In this document: piece by piece, positions 42,093 to 51,350 of the stretch
How the letters are laid out: every line of letters begins with the position of its first letter
Position numbering within the stretch: the first letter of the stretch is position 1
NCBI GenBank assembly: GCA_002327925.1
Contig: DCVA01000041.1
Span: 105,097 to 169,096, forward strand
Source of the DNA: Anaerolineales bacterium UBA2200
GTDB lineage: Bacteria; Chloroflexota; Anaerolineae; UBA2200
Reading direction: 5' to 3'
DNA length: 64,000 nucleotides
The notes under the pieces: model-generated
Database searches by the model: none
Told to the model about the DNA's origin: nothing
The model's input: only the letters and a program-made list of their open reading frames with translations
Made by a program: the position numbers and the translations under genes

Positions 42093-43016
42093 ATGCTGAC
42101 CATCATCGGAGAGAACATCCACATCATCTCGCCCAGGGTCAAAGCCGCATTCGAGACGATGGACGCGCCGGTTATCCAGGAGATGGCGCTGAAGCAGGTC
42201 AAGCACGGGGCCCATATGCTGGACCTGAACATCGGCCCGCAGCGCAAGCGCGGCGTGGAAGTGATGGAGTGGATCGTGGACACGGTCCAGGCAGTGACGG
42301 ACACGCCGCTTTCCCTCGACACGACCAACGCAGCGGCTCTGGAGGCGGGACTCAAGAAGGTCAAACGACAGGCGATGATCAACTCGACCTCGGCTGATCC
42401 GGAGCGCCTGGAGAGCATCATGCCTCTGGCGGCCAACTACAACGCCGGGGTCATTGCCCTGACCATGGGCAAGACAGGCATTCCCACCACTGCCGATGCG
42501 CGGGTGCAGATGGCCATCGAAGTGCTCATTCCAAAGGCCATGGAGCTGGGCATCCCCATGTCCAACGTATACCTGGACCCGCTGGTGCTGACCGTGAATG
42601 GCACTCAGGAGCACGCGCCTGAGACGCTCAACGCGGTACGCTTCTTCAAGCAACTCACGGATCCGCCGCCCATGACCGTGGTGGGTCTATCGAACGTCTC
42701 CAACAGCATTCCCAACGAGGGACGCAGTCTGATCAACCGCACCTACCTGGTCATGCTGATGGCCGCCGGTCTGGATGCGGCTATCGCTGATCCGCTCGAC
42801 GAGAAGCAGAACGAGTTCGTGCGCATGGTCCAGGAGCGCGATATGAGCAGCGGCCTGGGCAACTTGCTGGTGACCCTGTACGACAAGACCGCGGCGATGG
42901 AGGAGTTGGAGCCATCCGACGTGGATATGAAGGAGCCGGAGCAGGTCGAGGTCTGGAAGACGGCGCAAATCCTCTACAACAAGGTCATTTACGCGCATTC
43001 CTATCTGAGGATGTAG
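42093..43016 (+). CDS. acsE: Methyl-THF:corrinoid iron-sulfur protein methyltransferase
   Basis: 307-residue pterin-binding TIM barrel. LTIIGENIHIISPRVKAAFE, HMLDLNIGPQRKRGVEVMEW, TPLSLDTTNAAALEAGLK, MINSTSADPERLE, VYLDPLVLTVNGTQEHAPE and VVGLSNVSNSIPNEGRSLIN match AcsE. It moves the methyl group from methyl-THF (made by MetF) to CFeSP. AAGGAGGGA precedes the ATG. Last gene of the island. Confidence 0.96.
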   Translation: MLTIIGENIHIISPRVKAAFETMDAPVIQEMALKQVKHGAHMLDLNIGPQRKRGVEVMEWIVDTVQAVTDTPLSLDTTNAAALEAGLKKVKRQAMINSTSADPERLESIMPLAANYNAGVIALTMGKTGIPTTADARVQMAIEVLIPKAMELGIPMSNVYLDPLVLTVNGTQEHAPETLNAVRFFKQLTDPPPMTVVGLSNVSNSIPNEGRSLINRTYLVMLMAAGLDAAIADPLDEKQNEFVRMVQERDMSSGLGNLLVTLYDKTAAMEELEPSDVDMKEPEQVEVWKTAQILYNKVIYAHSYLRM

Positions 43017-43029
43017 TAGCCGGGCTCAC

Positions 43030-43073
43030 GCCGCACCCGCCGACACCCATGAACCGGTGGAGGCAGGTGCGGC
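43030..43073. terminator. Long hairpin after acsE
   Basis: GCCGCACC-c-GCC-ga-CACC and GGTG-ga-GGC-a-GGTGCGGC form a symmetric interrupted stem. It lies between the convergent acsE and ABC-exporter genes. Confidence 0.6.
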
Positions 43074-43169
43074 TATCTGGCATGAGTGAGCATCATATCA
43101 GGGGTTCAAAAGGGCTGACAGGATTCTTCGCCACCTGGACGGGCCAGACCCGTTTCCTGCCGGGCGGCG

Positions 43170-43556
43170 TTACTCGGCAGTCGGCGTAGCCCCGCAACAG
43201 CCAAAGAGGGCCTCTGTCTCTCTCTGTGCGAGCACCCAGATGCTGTACACGCCGATCAGGGTGCCGACGGGCACGGCTGTCAGGTCAAGAATGGACAGGA
43301 CCAGACACAGAATCCTGGCCCAGTTCTGGTACTTGAGCAGGCCGATGCCCCCGATGACCCCCGGCACGGCGAGGAGTCCGAACACAACCGCCAAAGCCGT
43401 GCCCACGATGCTGGTGATCCTGATGGCCTGCGAGTCTCCCGAGAGCAGGCCTCCTCCTACCACGCCAACGAACACCAGGGCCGCTACGAGCAGCCAGATC
43501 AGGCTGAATCCGATCCGAAGTGCCGCTGTAAGAGTCACATGCTGTCGCATCGTCAT
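43170..43556 (-). CDS. Small integral membrane protein, unknown
   Basis: 128 residues from ATG 43556 (AGGAG upstream). Three to four transmembrane segments (about 11-34, 44-75, 80-105). The C-terminal tail FGCCGATPTAE has paired Cys. Last gene of the ABC-exporter operon, 17 bases after the permease. Function unknown. Confidence 0.7.
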   Translation of the reverse strand: MTMRQHVTLTAALRIGFSLIWLLVAALVFVGVVGGGLLSGDSQAIRITSIVGTALAVVFGLLAVPGVIGGIGLLKYQNWARILCLVLSILDLTAVPVGTLIGVYSIWVLAQRETEALFGCCGATPTAE

Positions 43557-43573
43557 CTCACCTTCTCCTTTTC

Positions 43574-44842
43574 CTATTCGAGTCCAACGTTCGAACAATC
43601 AGACCGAGTGTCCGGCTCTTCCCTGCCCATCAGCAGGGCGAAATAGCCCCGGCTCGTGAAAGCTTGTCCGCTCATCAGCACCTGCGCCCGGAACGCTCTC
43701 GCCACGACTCGAAACACCAGCGCAACTGTCACTCCCAGCAGCACGGCGGACAGCACAGGCTGCCACCAGGGGACACCTCCCACGGCCAGGCGGGTGATCA
43801 TGGCGACCGGCGCGGTCGGAGGAAACAGACTTAGCAGAACGGCGAGCAGGCCATTGACATTCGGGATGATGATGGTCATCAAAAAGACCGGAATGATCAT
43901 CGGCCAGATGATCACAAAATCCGCCGTTGATGATCCGGGCACGTTGGGGCCAGTCAGGGCCCCCAGTCCAGCCAGGAGGCTGGCATAGACCCCGTAGCCC
44001 AGGATGAAAAAGACCAGGGCCCACAGCACGACGGCCACTGGTAGCTGCGACGCCGGCGGCAGATTGATCGTTCCTCCCGCAACCTTGAGCAGCAGGTAGC
44101 CTGTCCCTGCCCAGATCGCGGTTTGCAGCAGGCCAACGACAGCCAGAGCCACGACCTTGCCGGTAAGGATCTGCTGCGGGCTCAGCGAAACCATCAGGAT
44201 CTCCAGGACCCTGTTCTTCTTCTCATCGCCCAGGCTGCTTCTCAGCAGGCTGGAGGACATGATGATAATGATGTAGAGGATCATCGCCGTCGTATAGGGT
44301 ATCCAGTAGGCCGGACCCTCGCCCACCTCCGGGCCAGTCGATGGGGTCAGTGCCCTCACACGCAGGTTGACCGGGTTCTGCAGCCGCTGGGCGAGCCCCT
44401 CATCTCCGCCAACCATATTCACCAGGAGCACCCAGCGCATCACCCAGGACTGTCCATCAAGGGAGAACGCCTTGGGATCAGGAAGCACATAGGCCAAGTC
44501 CCCGGATTCCACATAGTCGGCCGGCACAAGGTAATAGGCGCTGATCTCTCCAGACGCCATTGCCCTTCTGGCGGAGGCTTCGTCGGAGTAGGGTCGCAGC
44601 AACCCGGCCACGTTGTCGGGAATCCTGGTGATCAGGCCGCTCTGATCCACATAGCCTTCCACCGTTGGGCTCGTCACCGGCTCGCTGGACGCACTTGCGC
44701 CAGACGGGTTGCCGCGCAGGAGCGGAGGCACGAGCATGATGAGTGCCAGCAGAACCGGCAGGCCGCAGGTAACCAGCAGCCAGGACTTGCGCGTCACCTG
44801 CGAGATGATCCCGTTGCGCAGCACAAGCCAGGTCTTGTTCAT
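43574..44842 (-). CDS. ABC-2-type transporter permease (NatB-like), second copy
   Basis: 422 residues. Cytoplasmic start MNKTWLVLRNGIISQVTRK, first membrane segment about 20-40, a large extracytoplasmic loop (about 45-185), then five further segments. The conserved cytoplasmic block EKKNRVLEILMVSLSPQQIL follows the second helix, typical of the NatB/ABC-2 family. Overlaps the other permease by four bases (ATGA). Likely heterodimer in a Na+ or drug exporter. Confidence 0.88.
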   Translation of the reverse strand: MNKTWLVLRNGIISQVTRKSWLLVTCGLPVLLALIMLVPPLLRGNPSGASASSEPVTSPTVEGYVDQSGLITRIPDNVAGLLRPYSDEASARRAMASGEISAYYLVPADYVESGDLAYVLPDPKAFSLDGQSWVMRWVLLVNMVGGDEGLAQRLQNPVNLRVRALTPSTGPEVGEGPAYWIPYTTAMILYIIIIMSSSLLRSSLGDEKKNRVLEILMVSLSPQQILTGKVVALAVVGLLQTAIWAGTGYLLLKVAGGTINLPPASQLPVAVVLWALVFFILGYGVYASLLAGLGALTGPNVPGSSTADFVIIWPMIIPVFLMTIIIPNVNGLLAVLLSLFPPTAPVAMITRLAVGGVPWWQPVLSAVLLGVTVALVFRVVARAFRAQVLMSGQAFTSRGYFALLMGREEPDTRSDCSNVGLE

Positions 44843-46101
44843 GGTATCCCCCTCCGCCCGGGAGATCCGGAGGGTTCAGGGACTCGCGATCCCCTTCCCA
44901 GCAGCTCGCGCCAGTCCACCCGCTTGCCGTAGCGCAACATCCCCAGCCGGAAGGCCCGACCGGCAAGCCAGATGGCCCCTGTCGCACAGAGGGTCAGGAT
45001 CATCACGCTGGCCCCCACCTGCCACCAGGGCACAGAGGAGAAACCGGTCAGCAGACAGAAAGACACCAGCGCCGTGAACGGAAACAGGCTCAACCCGATG
45101 GCGAGGGAGCCTGTCGAATGCTCTACCATCGCTTCAGTGGCGTAGATCGGCAGGGTAAAGAGCAGGGAGAGCACGCCCCCAATCTGCTGGCTCTCCTGCA
45201 CATCGGCCACCGTGGAACCCAGCGCGATCATCAGCCCCGCAAACATCACGTAGGTCGGCACGGCAACCACGACGATGGTCGCCAGGGTCCGCGGGTGGAC
45301 CCATATGATCGCCAGCCAGCCCCAGCTGTTTATGCGAGACAGGATACCGAGCAGCACGGAGACGGCCGCCACCCAGGCACCCAGCTCCGTCAGGCCCATG
45401 GCGCTGATACCCAGCACTTTGCCGGCAACCAACTGTCCTGGAGACACAGAGGTGGCCAGTACCTCGATGGTGCGGTTTTCCTTCTCCTCGGCAAACGCTT
45501 GAGCGAGGGTGGTCGAGGTGGACGTCAGCAGGACGATGAACCCCAATCCGATGAAGAAGGGCAGCAGGAAGCTGACCGGGTATGACTCATTGTATACACG
45601 GACGCCATCCGCCGACCGCACCGTCACAAATGTCCCCTCGACAACGCGCCGCCCGACCAGGTCCAGGCTCAGCGGCCAATCGGCCCGGGCATCCTTGTGC
45701 AGCCGGTTCAACCGCAGGAAATCATAAAACTGCGCCGAAGCGTTATCGCCCGGTGACTGCACAAACACCAGCTCGACCTTGCGGCTCTGCTCATAGTCGT
45801 CCGCCAGGATGTAGTACGCCTGCAGCTCTCCGGCTTCCAGGGCGCTCTGAGCCAGATCTTCTGAGGGGAAAGCGACGAATTGCACTGGGCCCGCGTTCGT
45901 GGAGTCGGATTGCGTAACCAGCGAACCACTCAGGTCCACGTAGCCGACGGGCCTGTTGTTGACCCTCATCCGCTCCATGAGCATGATCAGCCCGATCATC
46001 GCACCGATGAGCAGAGGAACCGATAGCACGGCGAAGAGAAAGCCCCTGTTGAGTACGTGACGTTTGTACTCGTTGGCGGCGATGAGCCAGAGCCTAGGCA
46101 T
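44839..46101 (-). CDS. ABC-2-type transporter permease (NatB-like), first copy
   Basis: 420 residues. LWLIAANEYKRHVLNRGFLF start, extracytoplasmic loop (about 45-185), then the helices with the block EEKENRTIEVLATSVSPGQL. Same plan as the following permease, a tandem duplication. The long open frame to 46236 upstream is antisense-like within the ATPase gene; ATG 46101 overlaps the ATPase stop by eight bases. Confidence 0.88.
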   Translation of the reverse strand: MPRLWLIAANEYKRHVLNRGFLFAVLSVPLLIGAMIGLIMLMERMRVNNRPVGYVDLSGSLVTQSDSTNAGPVQFVAFPSEDLAQSALEAGELQAYYILADDYEQSRKVELVFVQSPGDNASAQFYDFLRLNRLHKDARADWPLSLDLVGRRVVEGTFVTVRSADGVRVYNESYPVSFLLPFFIGLGFIVLLTSTSTTLAQAFAEEKENRTIEVLATSVSPGQLVAGKVLGISAMGLTELGAWVAAVSVLLGILSRINSWGWLAIIWVHPRTLATIVVVAVPTYVMFAGLMIALGSTVADVQESQQIGGVLSLLFTLPIYATEAMVEHSTGSLAIGLSLFPFTALVSFCLLTGFSSVPWWQVGASVMILTLCATGAIWLAGRAFRLGMLRYGKRVDWRELLGRGSRVPEPSGSPGRRGIP

Positions 46102-47023
46102 CCCCCGCCTCCCCTCCCGGGGAACGGCCGGGATCCGGGCCACCGACCACTTTGATAAAGACCTCCTCCAGGCTGGGGAGGGCGATCTCGAACTGCTCCA
46201 CCACGGCACCGCTGGAGACCAGATGCTTGAGTACATCCTGGGGCGACGTGCCTTCAGCCAGCGTCCAGTGCCGTGTATGGTTGTGCCGGGTCTCCTGGAG
46301 CACTCCGCCGACCTCGGGCAGCGCCCCTGTCACACGCACCAGCACGGCGTTGCCTGCATATTGGCGTCGAATCTCGTCCAGTGCACCTTCCAGCACGACA
46401 CGACCGCGGTCAATCAGCACGATTCGGTCGCAGAGTTCCTCTGCGTGGTGCATCTGGTGGGTGCACAGGATAATCGCCCTGCCATCTCGCTTGAGATCGA
46501 GCATCAGGTCCTTGACCATCTGGGTGTTCACCGGGTCGAGCGCCGCGAAGGGTTCGTCAATGATGATCAAGTCAGGCCAGTGGGCAATGGTGTTGATGAG
46601 CTGGGCTTTCTGTTGCATGCCCTTGCTGAGTTCCTTGACCTTCTTGTCTCTGTGGGCCGCCAGGTCGAACTGCTGCAAGTACTGCCCCACCCGCTGTCTG
46701 GCCTCTGAAGCGGACAGCCCTTTCAGTGTTGCCAGGTAGACCAGGCACCTCTGCAGCGCCAGGTCCTGATACAGGCCCCTCTCCTCCGGCATGTAACCGA
46801 TGCGGTCCTTCTTCGCTTCGGTCATCGGCCCGCCAAAGACGGAGACGCTGCCCTGATCAGGCTTGAAGATGTCCAGCAGGACTCGGATGCAGGTCGTCTT
46901 GCCCGCACCGTTGGGTCCAAGCAATCCAAGAATCTCGCCATTCCGGACGCCAAAGGACACGTCCTGTACCGCACGCGTGCTGCCGAACGACTTGACGATC
47001 CGCTTGACCTCTACGGCATCCAT
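46094..47023 (-). CDS. ABC transporter ATP-binding protein
   Basis: 309 residues. Walker A GLLGPNGAGKTTCIR, signature as LSKGMQQKAQLI, Walker B LIIIDEPFAALDP and H-loop CTHQMHH. The C-terminal domain (from about 215) is the DUF4162-type extension of NatA-like proteins. GGAGG six bases before ATG 47023; an earlier ATG is rejected. First gene of a four-gene exporter operon. Confidence 0.92.
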   Translation of the reverse strand: MDAVEVKRIVKSFGSTRAVQDVSFGVRNGEILGLLGPNGAGKTTCIRVLLDIFKPDQGSVSVFGGPMTEAKKDRIGYMPEERGLYQDLALQRCLVYLATLKGLSASEARQRVGQYLQQFDLAAHRDKKVKELSKGMQQKAQLINTIAHWPDLIIIDEPFAALDPVNTQMVKDLMLDLKRDGRAIILCTHQMHHAEELCDRIVLIDRGRVVLEGALDEIRRQYAGNAVLVRVTGALPEVGGVLQETRHNHTRHWTLAEGTSPQDVLKHLVSSGAVVEQFEIALPSLEEVFIKVVGGPDPGRSPGGEAGDA

Positions 47024-47131
47024 CGGCACCTCCAGACACATCCCCCGTTGCCATGGTCCCCTGCGGGCCTGAGGAAGGTTGTCCTTTCCGAGAAAGCACC
47101 CCGCCGATGAGGACTCCTGATCTACTCCCGG

Positions 47132-47160
47132 ATTCTAGCACCCGGCAGGCGCAGAAGCAA
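47132..47160 (-). promoter_or_regulatory. Promoter of the ABC-exporter operon
   Basis: Minus strand TTGCTT (47155-47160), 17 bases, TAGAAT (47132-47137). Leader about 105 bases. With the divergent promoter below it occupies the 347-base gap between exporter and AOR genes. Confidence 0.6.
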
Positions 47161-47233
47161 CCCGACCCGGCTGCCCTGCATAGACTACTCCCACTGGAAC
47201 CATCGCGTTCACTCGGCCCCGCATCCCCCGGCT

Positions 47234-47262
47234 TTCGGCCCGGCGGCGATATCCGCTATAAT
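47234..47262 (+). promoter_or_regulatory. Possible promoter of the AOR operon
   Basis: TTCGGC (weak), 17 bases, perfect TATAAT (47257-47262); leader about 100 bases to the ATG at 47371. Confidence 0.45.
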
Positions 47263-47370
47263 CAGAGCGGGTATCGATGGAGCCCGGGGCGAGGTATTCC
47301 TCAATCAGGCCGGTGCTTCCCTCTGCCCTGCATCGCATTACACCTCGGGCAATGGGCCAGAAGGAGATAA

Positions 47371-49188
47371 ATGGCAGGCGGATACGTAGGACGTTATTTG
47401 AAGGTTGATCTGAGCAGTGGGGCAACTCGCTCCCTCGCTCTGGACCAGGACGACGCGGAGCGCTTTGTCGGTGGCAGCGGCCTGGCCGCGCGCTGGATTG
47501 CGAAGGATGTGGCATCGGGACCGGACCCGCTCGGCCCGGAGAACCCTCTGGTGTTCACGACCGGACCCACCGCGGGAACGCCTACCCCGACGTCGAACCG
47601 TTTCACGGCCGCAGCAAGATCACCCCTCACGAACCTGTGGGGAGAGGGCGACTGCGGCGGCCGCTGGGCTTCGGCGCTCAAGGGCGCCGGCTTTGACGGG
47701 GTATGGATCACAGGGCAGGCCAGGACGCCCGTGTATCTGCACATAGAGAATGGCGAAGCCGAGCTGCGCGATGCCCGGGCATTGTGGGGCGTCGATACGT
47801 ACGATCTGGACCTGGGTGGACCCACGGTCTGCATCGGTCCCGCTTCTGAAAAAGGAGTGCTTTACGGCAGCATCATGCACGACGGGCGCGCCGGGCGCGC
47901 CGTGGGGCGCACGGGGCTGGGCACAGTCATGGCCTCCAAGAAGCTCAAGGCCATCGTTGCGCAGGGCACGGCCCACCCCGAAGCGGCCAGTCCGGCTGCC
48001 CTGAAGGAAGCGGTGAAGGCCGTCATCGGGTCCGTTGTGGAAAGCACCAAAGGCATGCACCAGCACGGCACGGCTGGCGGCATAGAGAACTATGAGCGGC
48101 TGGGGAACCTGCCGATCAAGAACTGGAAGTCGGGATCCTGGCGCGATGGAGCGATCAAGACAACCGGAATGACCCTGAGCGACACCATCCTCACGGGTCG
48201 ATACGCCTGTGCCGGATGCCCCATCGGCTGCGGTCGCGAAGTCGAGATCAAGGCAGGACCTTATGCCGGCACATGCGGCAGCGGCCCAGAGTACGAATCG
48301 GCCACGGCCCTGGGCTCTCTGTGCCTGATCGACGACCTGGAAGCGATCTCGGCGATGAATGAGCTCTGCAACCGCCAGGGCATGGACACCATCACCGCCG
48401 GCTGCGTGCTGGCCTTTGCCATGGAGGCCCGTGAGGTCGGCATCTGGCCGGAAGGCCCGGTCTGGGGAGATGCGGAAGCCGCATTCGAGCTGCTTCGCAA
48501 GATTGCAGCTCGTGAGGGCGAAGTTCCCAGGCTGCTGGGAGAAGGTACCCGCCGTGCCGCTCAGGTGTGGGGCGGTCTGGCGCGCGAATTTGCCATTCAC
48601 GTCAAGGGGCTCGAATTCCCCATGCACGATCCGCGCGCCTATGTCAGCCTGGCTGTTGGCTACGCCACATCGGTGCGCGGAGCATGCCACCTCCAGGCAT
48701 ACTCCCATCCCTATGAGCGAGTGCTCAAGGCGCCCGCTCTGGGCATTCCTGAGACGATGCCCAGGGACACGGCCGAGGGCAAAGGCGCCGCGGTGGCACG
48801 ACTGCAGAACTGGATGGCGCTTTTCGACAGCCTCAAGATGTGCAAGTTCCTGGTGATGGGCGGCTTTCAGCCGGAGCACATGGTGCAATGGGCCAATGCC
48901 GTCACGGGCTGGGACCGCACCGTGGAGCAGTGGCTGACCACTGGAGAAAGGATCTGCAACCTGCGGCGGGTCATCAATGCCCGCCTCGGTGCGTCGCGCG
49001 TGGACGACACTTTGCCTCCGCGCATCCTGTTTCACCGTCGCGGTGAGGGCGGTGCGCCGGACAGCCTGCCGCCGTTCGGTCCTATGCTCGCCGATTACTA
49101 TGCGGAACGGCGTTGGAACGAGATGGGCCTACCCACTCCCGAGCTGCTGCGTGAGTTGGACCTGGGAGAGTACGCCGGGTGGGTCTAG
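47371..49188 (+). CDS. aor: Tungsten-containing aldehyde:ferredoxin oxidoreductase
   Basis: 605 residues. AOR family: GGYVGRYLKVDLSSGATR start, FVGGSGLAARWIAKD, FTTGPTAGTPTPTSNRFTAA, GDCGGRWASALKGAGFDGVW. The [4Fe-4S] ligands are Cys280, 283 and 287 (ACAGCPIGC) and Cys491 (KMCKFLV). The cofactor-binding DPRAYVSLAVGYATSVRG-type block is present. It oxidises aldehydes to acids with ferredoxin, or the reverse. AAGGAGATAA precedes the ATG. Followed after 79 bases by an aminotransferase. Confidence 0.95.
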   Translation: MAGGYVGRYLKVDLSSGATRSLALDQDDAERFVGGSGLAARWIAKDVASGPDPLGPENPLVFTTGPTAGTPTPTSNRFTAAARSPLTNLWGEGDCGGRWASALKGAGFDGVWITGQARTPVYLHIENGEAELRDARALWGVDTYDLDLGGPTVCIGPASEKGVLYGSIMHDGRAGRAVGRTGLGTVMASKKLKAIVAQGTAHPEAASPAALKEAVKAVIGSVVESTKGMHQHGTAGGIENYERLGNLPIKNWKSGSWRDGAIKTTGMTLSDTILTGRYACAGCPIGCGREVEIKAGPYAGTCGSGPEYESATALGSLCLIDDLEAISAMNELCNRQGMDTITAGCVLAFAMEAREVGIWPEGPVWGDAEAAFELLRKIAAREGEVPRLLGEGTRRAAQVWGGLAREFAIHVKGLEFPMHDPRAYVSLAVGYATSVRGACHLQAYSHPYERVLKAPALGIPETMPRDTAEGKGAAVARLQNWMALFDSLKMCKFLVMGGFQPEHMVQWANAVTGWDRTVEQWLTTGERICNLRRVINARLGASRVDDTLPPRILFHRRGEGGAPDSLPPFGPMLADYYAERRWNEMGLPTPELLRELDLGEYAGWV

Positions 49189-49267
49189 AGATACACCAGG
49201 CCTGAGCCGTAGCCGGAGACACTGGCCAGCGGCCCGCGCCGGTTGCCCCTGCAAGAGGAGAAAGACC

Positions 49268-50443
49268 ATGTCAGACACGTACCGTGAACTGAATCCGCCT
49301 GTGCGACTTTTGCTGGGACCAGGTCCCAGCAACGTGGACCCGCGCGTCCTGCGCGCGATGTCCGCGCCGCTCCTGGGCCACCTCGACCCGGAATTCGTCA
49401 AGATCATGGACGAATCGAAAAGACTGCTGCAGTACACGTTCCAGACCGAGAACTACCTCACCCTGCCCGTCTCGGCGACCGGCAGCGCAGGCATGGAAGC
49501 CGCGCTCTGCAACATGATCGAGCCGGGCGACACGGCTCTGGTCTGCGTCAGCGGGGTGTTTGGCGAGCGCATGTGCGACATCGTCGAGCGCTGCCAGGGC
49601 AAGCTTCTGCGCGTCGATGCGGAATGGGGCCACGTGGTGCAGCCCGAGGAGGTGGAGGCCGTGCTGAAGCAGAACCAGGTCAAGGTCGTGGCCATCGTGC
49701 ACGCCGAGACCTCCACCGGCGCTCATCAGCCCCTGGGGGATATAGGTCGGCTGGCCCACGAGCACGACGCTCTCTTCTTAGTCGATACCGTCACTTCTCT
49801 GGGTGGCTGCCCGGTCAAGGTGGACGAGTGGCATCTGGACGTGGTCTACAGCGGCACGCAAAAGTGCCTGAGCTGCCCGCCCGGCCTCGCACCCATCACC
49901 TTCGGACCCCGCGCAGTCAAGGCACTGGAGGCACGCAAGACCAAGGTCCAGAGCTGGTACCTCGACATGACCATGGTCCAGCGTTACTGGAGCCAGGAGC
50001 GCTTCTACCACCATACCGCCCCCATCAGCATGAACTATGCCTTCCGCGAGGCGCTGCGCCTGGTCCATGAGGAGGGCCTCGAGGCGCGCTGGGAGCGCCA
50101 CCAGCTCAACCACCGCGCTCTGCTGGCCGGGCTGCAGGCAATGGGAATCCAGCCATTCGCCCAGGAGGGCCACAGACTGCCCTCCCTCAATTCGGTACGC
50201 ATTCCCGAAGGAGTCAACGATGCGCGGGTGCGCTCTCGTCTGCTGCTGGATTTCGGCATCGAGATCGGTGGAGGTCTGGGCAAGGTCAAGGGGCAAATCT
50301 GGCGCATCGGCCTGATGGGCTACAACGCCACCCGCAAGACAGTGCTCACCTTCCTCAGCGCACTCGAACCCATCCTGCGCTCTGAGGGCGCGCGGTTCGA
50401 GGCAGGGGCCGCCCTTCCCGCCGCTGAGAAAGTATATGGATGA
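49268..50443 (+). CDS. Class V aminotransferase, alanine/serine-glyoxylate aminotransferase family
   Basis: 391 residues. LLLGPGPSNVDPRVLRAMS, VSATGSAGMEAALCNMIEPG, VSGVFGERM, HAETSTGAHQPL, LVDTVTSLGG and the PLP Lys199 in YSGTQKCLS all match the AGT/SPT family. It makes glycine from glyoxylate with alanine or serine as donor (family knowledge). AAGAGGAG precedes the ATG. Frame extension to 48977 lies within aor and is rejected. The next gene overlaps its end. Confidence 0.92.
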   Translation: MSDTYRELNPPVRLLLGPGPSNVDPRVLRAMSAPLLGHLDPEFVKIMDESKRLLQYTFQTENYLTLPVSATGSAGMEAALCNMIEPGDTALVCVSGVFGERMCDIVERCQGKLLRVDAEWGHVVQPEEVEAVLKQNQVKVVAIVHAETSTGAHQPLGDIGRLAHEHDALFLVDTVTSLGGCPVKVDEWHLDVVYSGTQKCLSCPPGLAPITFGPRAVKALEARKTKVQSWYLDMTMVQRYWSQERFYHHTAPISMNYAFREALRLVHEEGLEARWERHQLNHRALLAGLQAMGIQPFAQEGHRLPSLNSVRIPEGVNDARVRSRLLLDFGIEIGGGLGKVKGQIWRIGLMGYNATRKTVLTFLSALEPILRSEGARFEAGAALPAAEKVYG

Positions 50444-51350
50444 GATGATGACAGACGCAATCTCCCTGGCAGGCATCTTTCCGCCCATCCCAACGCCCTT
50501 TGATGAGAAAGGATCCGTTGCTCATGACCGGCTGGCCGAGAACATCGCCCGCTGGTGCAAGACGCCTCTGGCGGGACTGCTGCTACTTGGCAGCAACGGC
50601 GAGTGCCCCTACCTGACTGATGAGGAAAAGCTCCAGGTCCTGCGCACCGCACGCGCCGCGATCCCTCCGCACAAGCTGTTCATCGCCGGCACGGGCACAG
50701 AGTCCACTCTCGCCACGGTCAAACTGGTGGAGCAGGCGGCCACCATCGGCGCCGATGCAGCGATGGTCATTACTCCCTCCTACTTCAAGTCCAAGATGGA
50801 TACGGGGGCGATGCGGCGTCACTATCTGGAGGTTGCGAACCAGTCGCCGATTCCCATCATCATCTACAACATCCCGGCGAATACGGGGGTCGATATCACG
50901 GCAGCGGCGGTGCTGGAGCTTGCCGGGCATCCTAACATCCTCAGCATCAAGGATAGCAGCGGCAACGTCGTCAAGCTGGGTGAGATCCTGCGCTCGGCGC
51001 CTCCGCACTTTCAGGTTCTGGCCGGGGCGGCCAGTTTCCTCTATGCCGCGATGGTACTGGGCGCCGTGGGCGGGATTGCCGCGCTGGCCAACGTGGCGCC
51101 CGGGCTGTGCTGTGACCTGTACGAAGCGATTCGTGCCGGCTGCCACGACAGGGCTCGTGCGCTCCAGCTCAGACTGATCCCGGCCAATAACGCCGTGACG
51201 GCCCAGTTCGGAGTCCCCGGTCTGAAGCAGGCACTGGACTGGGTAGGCTACTACGGGGGTCCGGTCCGCTCGCCTCTGGGGCCGTTGGAGCCAGCACAGC
51301 AGGTCACCCTGCGCGCCATCCTCACCGAGGCGGGCGTCCTGCCGGCGTGA
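50436..51350 (+). CDS. DapA-family aldolase, HOGA-like (4-hydroxy-2-oxoglutarate aldolase candidate)
   Basis: 304-residue class I aldolase. Schiff-base Lys172 in LSIKDSSGN, Tyr144 in IIIYNIPANTG, phosphate/carboxylate loop GSNGECPYL. NNAVTAQFGVPGLKQALDWV and GYYGGPVRSPL resemble animal HOGA1 more than classical DapA, from memory. HOGA cleaves 4-hydroxy-2-oxoglutarate to pyruvate and glyoxylate, fitting its AGT-like and GlcD-like neighbours. Start at 50436, 50445 or 50448; none has a strong ribosome site. Confidence 0.85.
   Translation: MDEMMTDAISLAGIFPPIPTPFDEKGSVAHDRLAENIARWCKTPLAGLLLLGSNGECPYLTDEEKLQVLRTARAAIPPHKLFIAGTGTESTLATVKLVEQAATIGADAAMVITPSYFKSKMDTGAMRRHYLEVANQSPIPIIIYNIPANTGVDITAAAVLELAGHPNILSIKDSSGNVVKLGEILRSAPPHFQVLAGAASFLYAAMVLGAVGGIAALANVAPGLCCDLYEAIRAGCHDRARALQLRLIPANNAVTAQFGVPGLKQALDWVGYYGGPVRSPLGPLEPAQQVTLRAILTEAGVLPA

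Noticed and set aside
50436..51350. 4-hydroxy-tetrahydrodipicolinate synthase (dapA)
   Set aside because: It belongs to the DapA family, but the C-terminal sequence and gene context fit a HOGA-like aldolase better; no lysine-biosynthesis genes are nearby.
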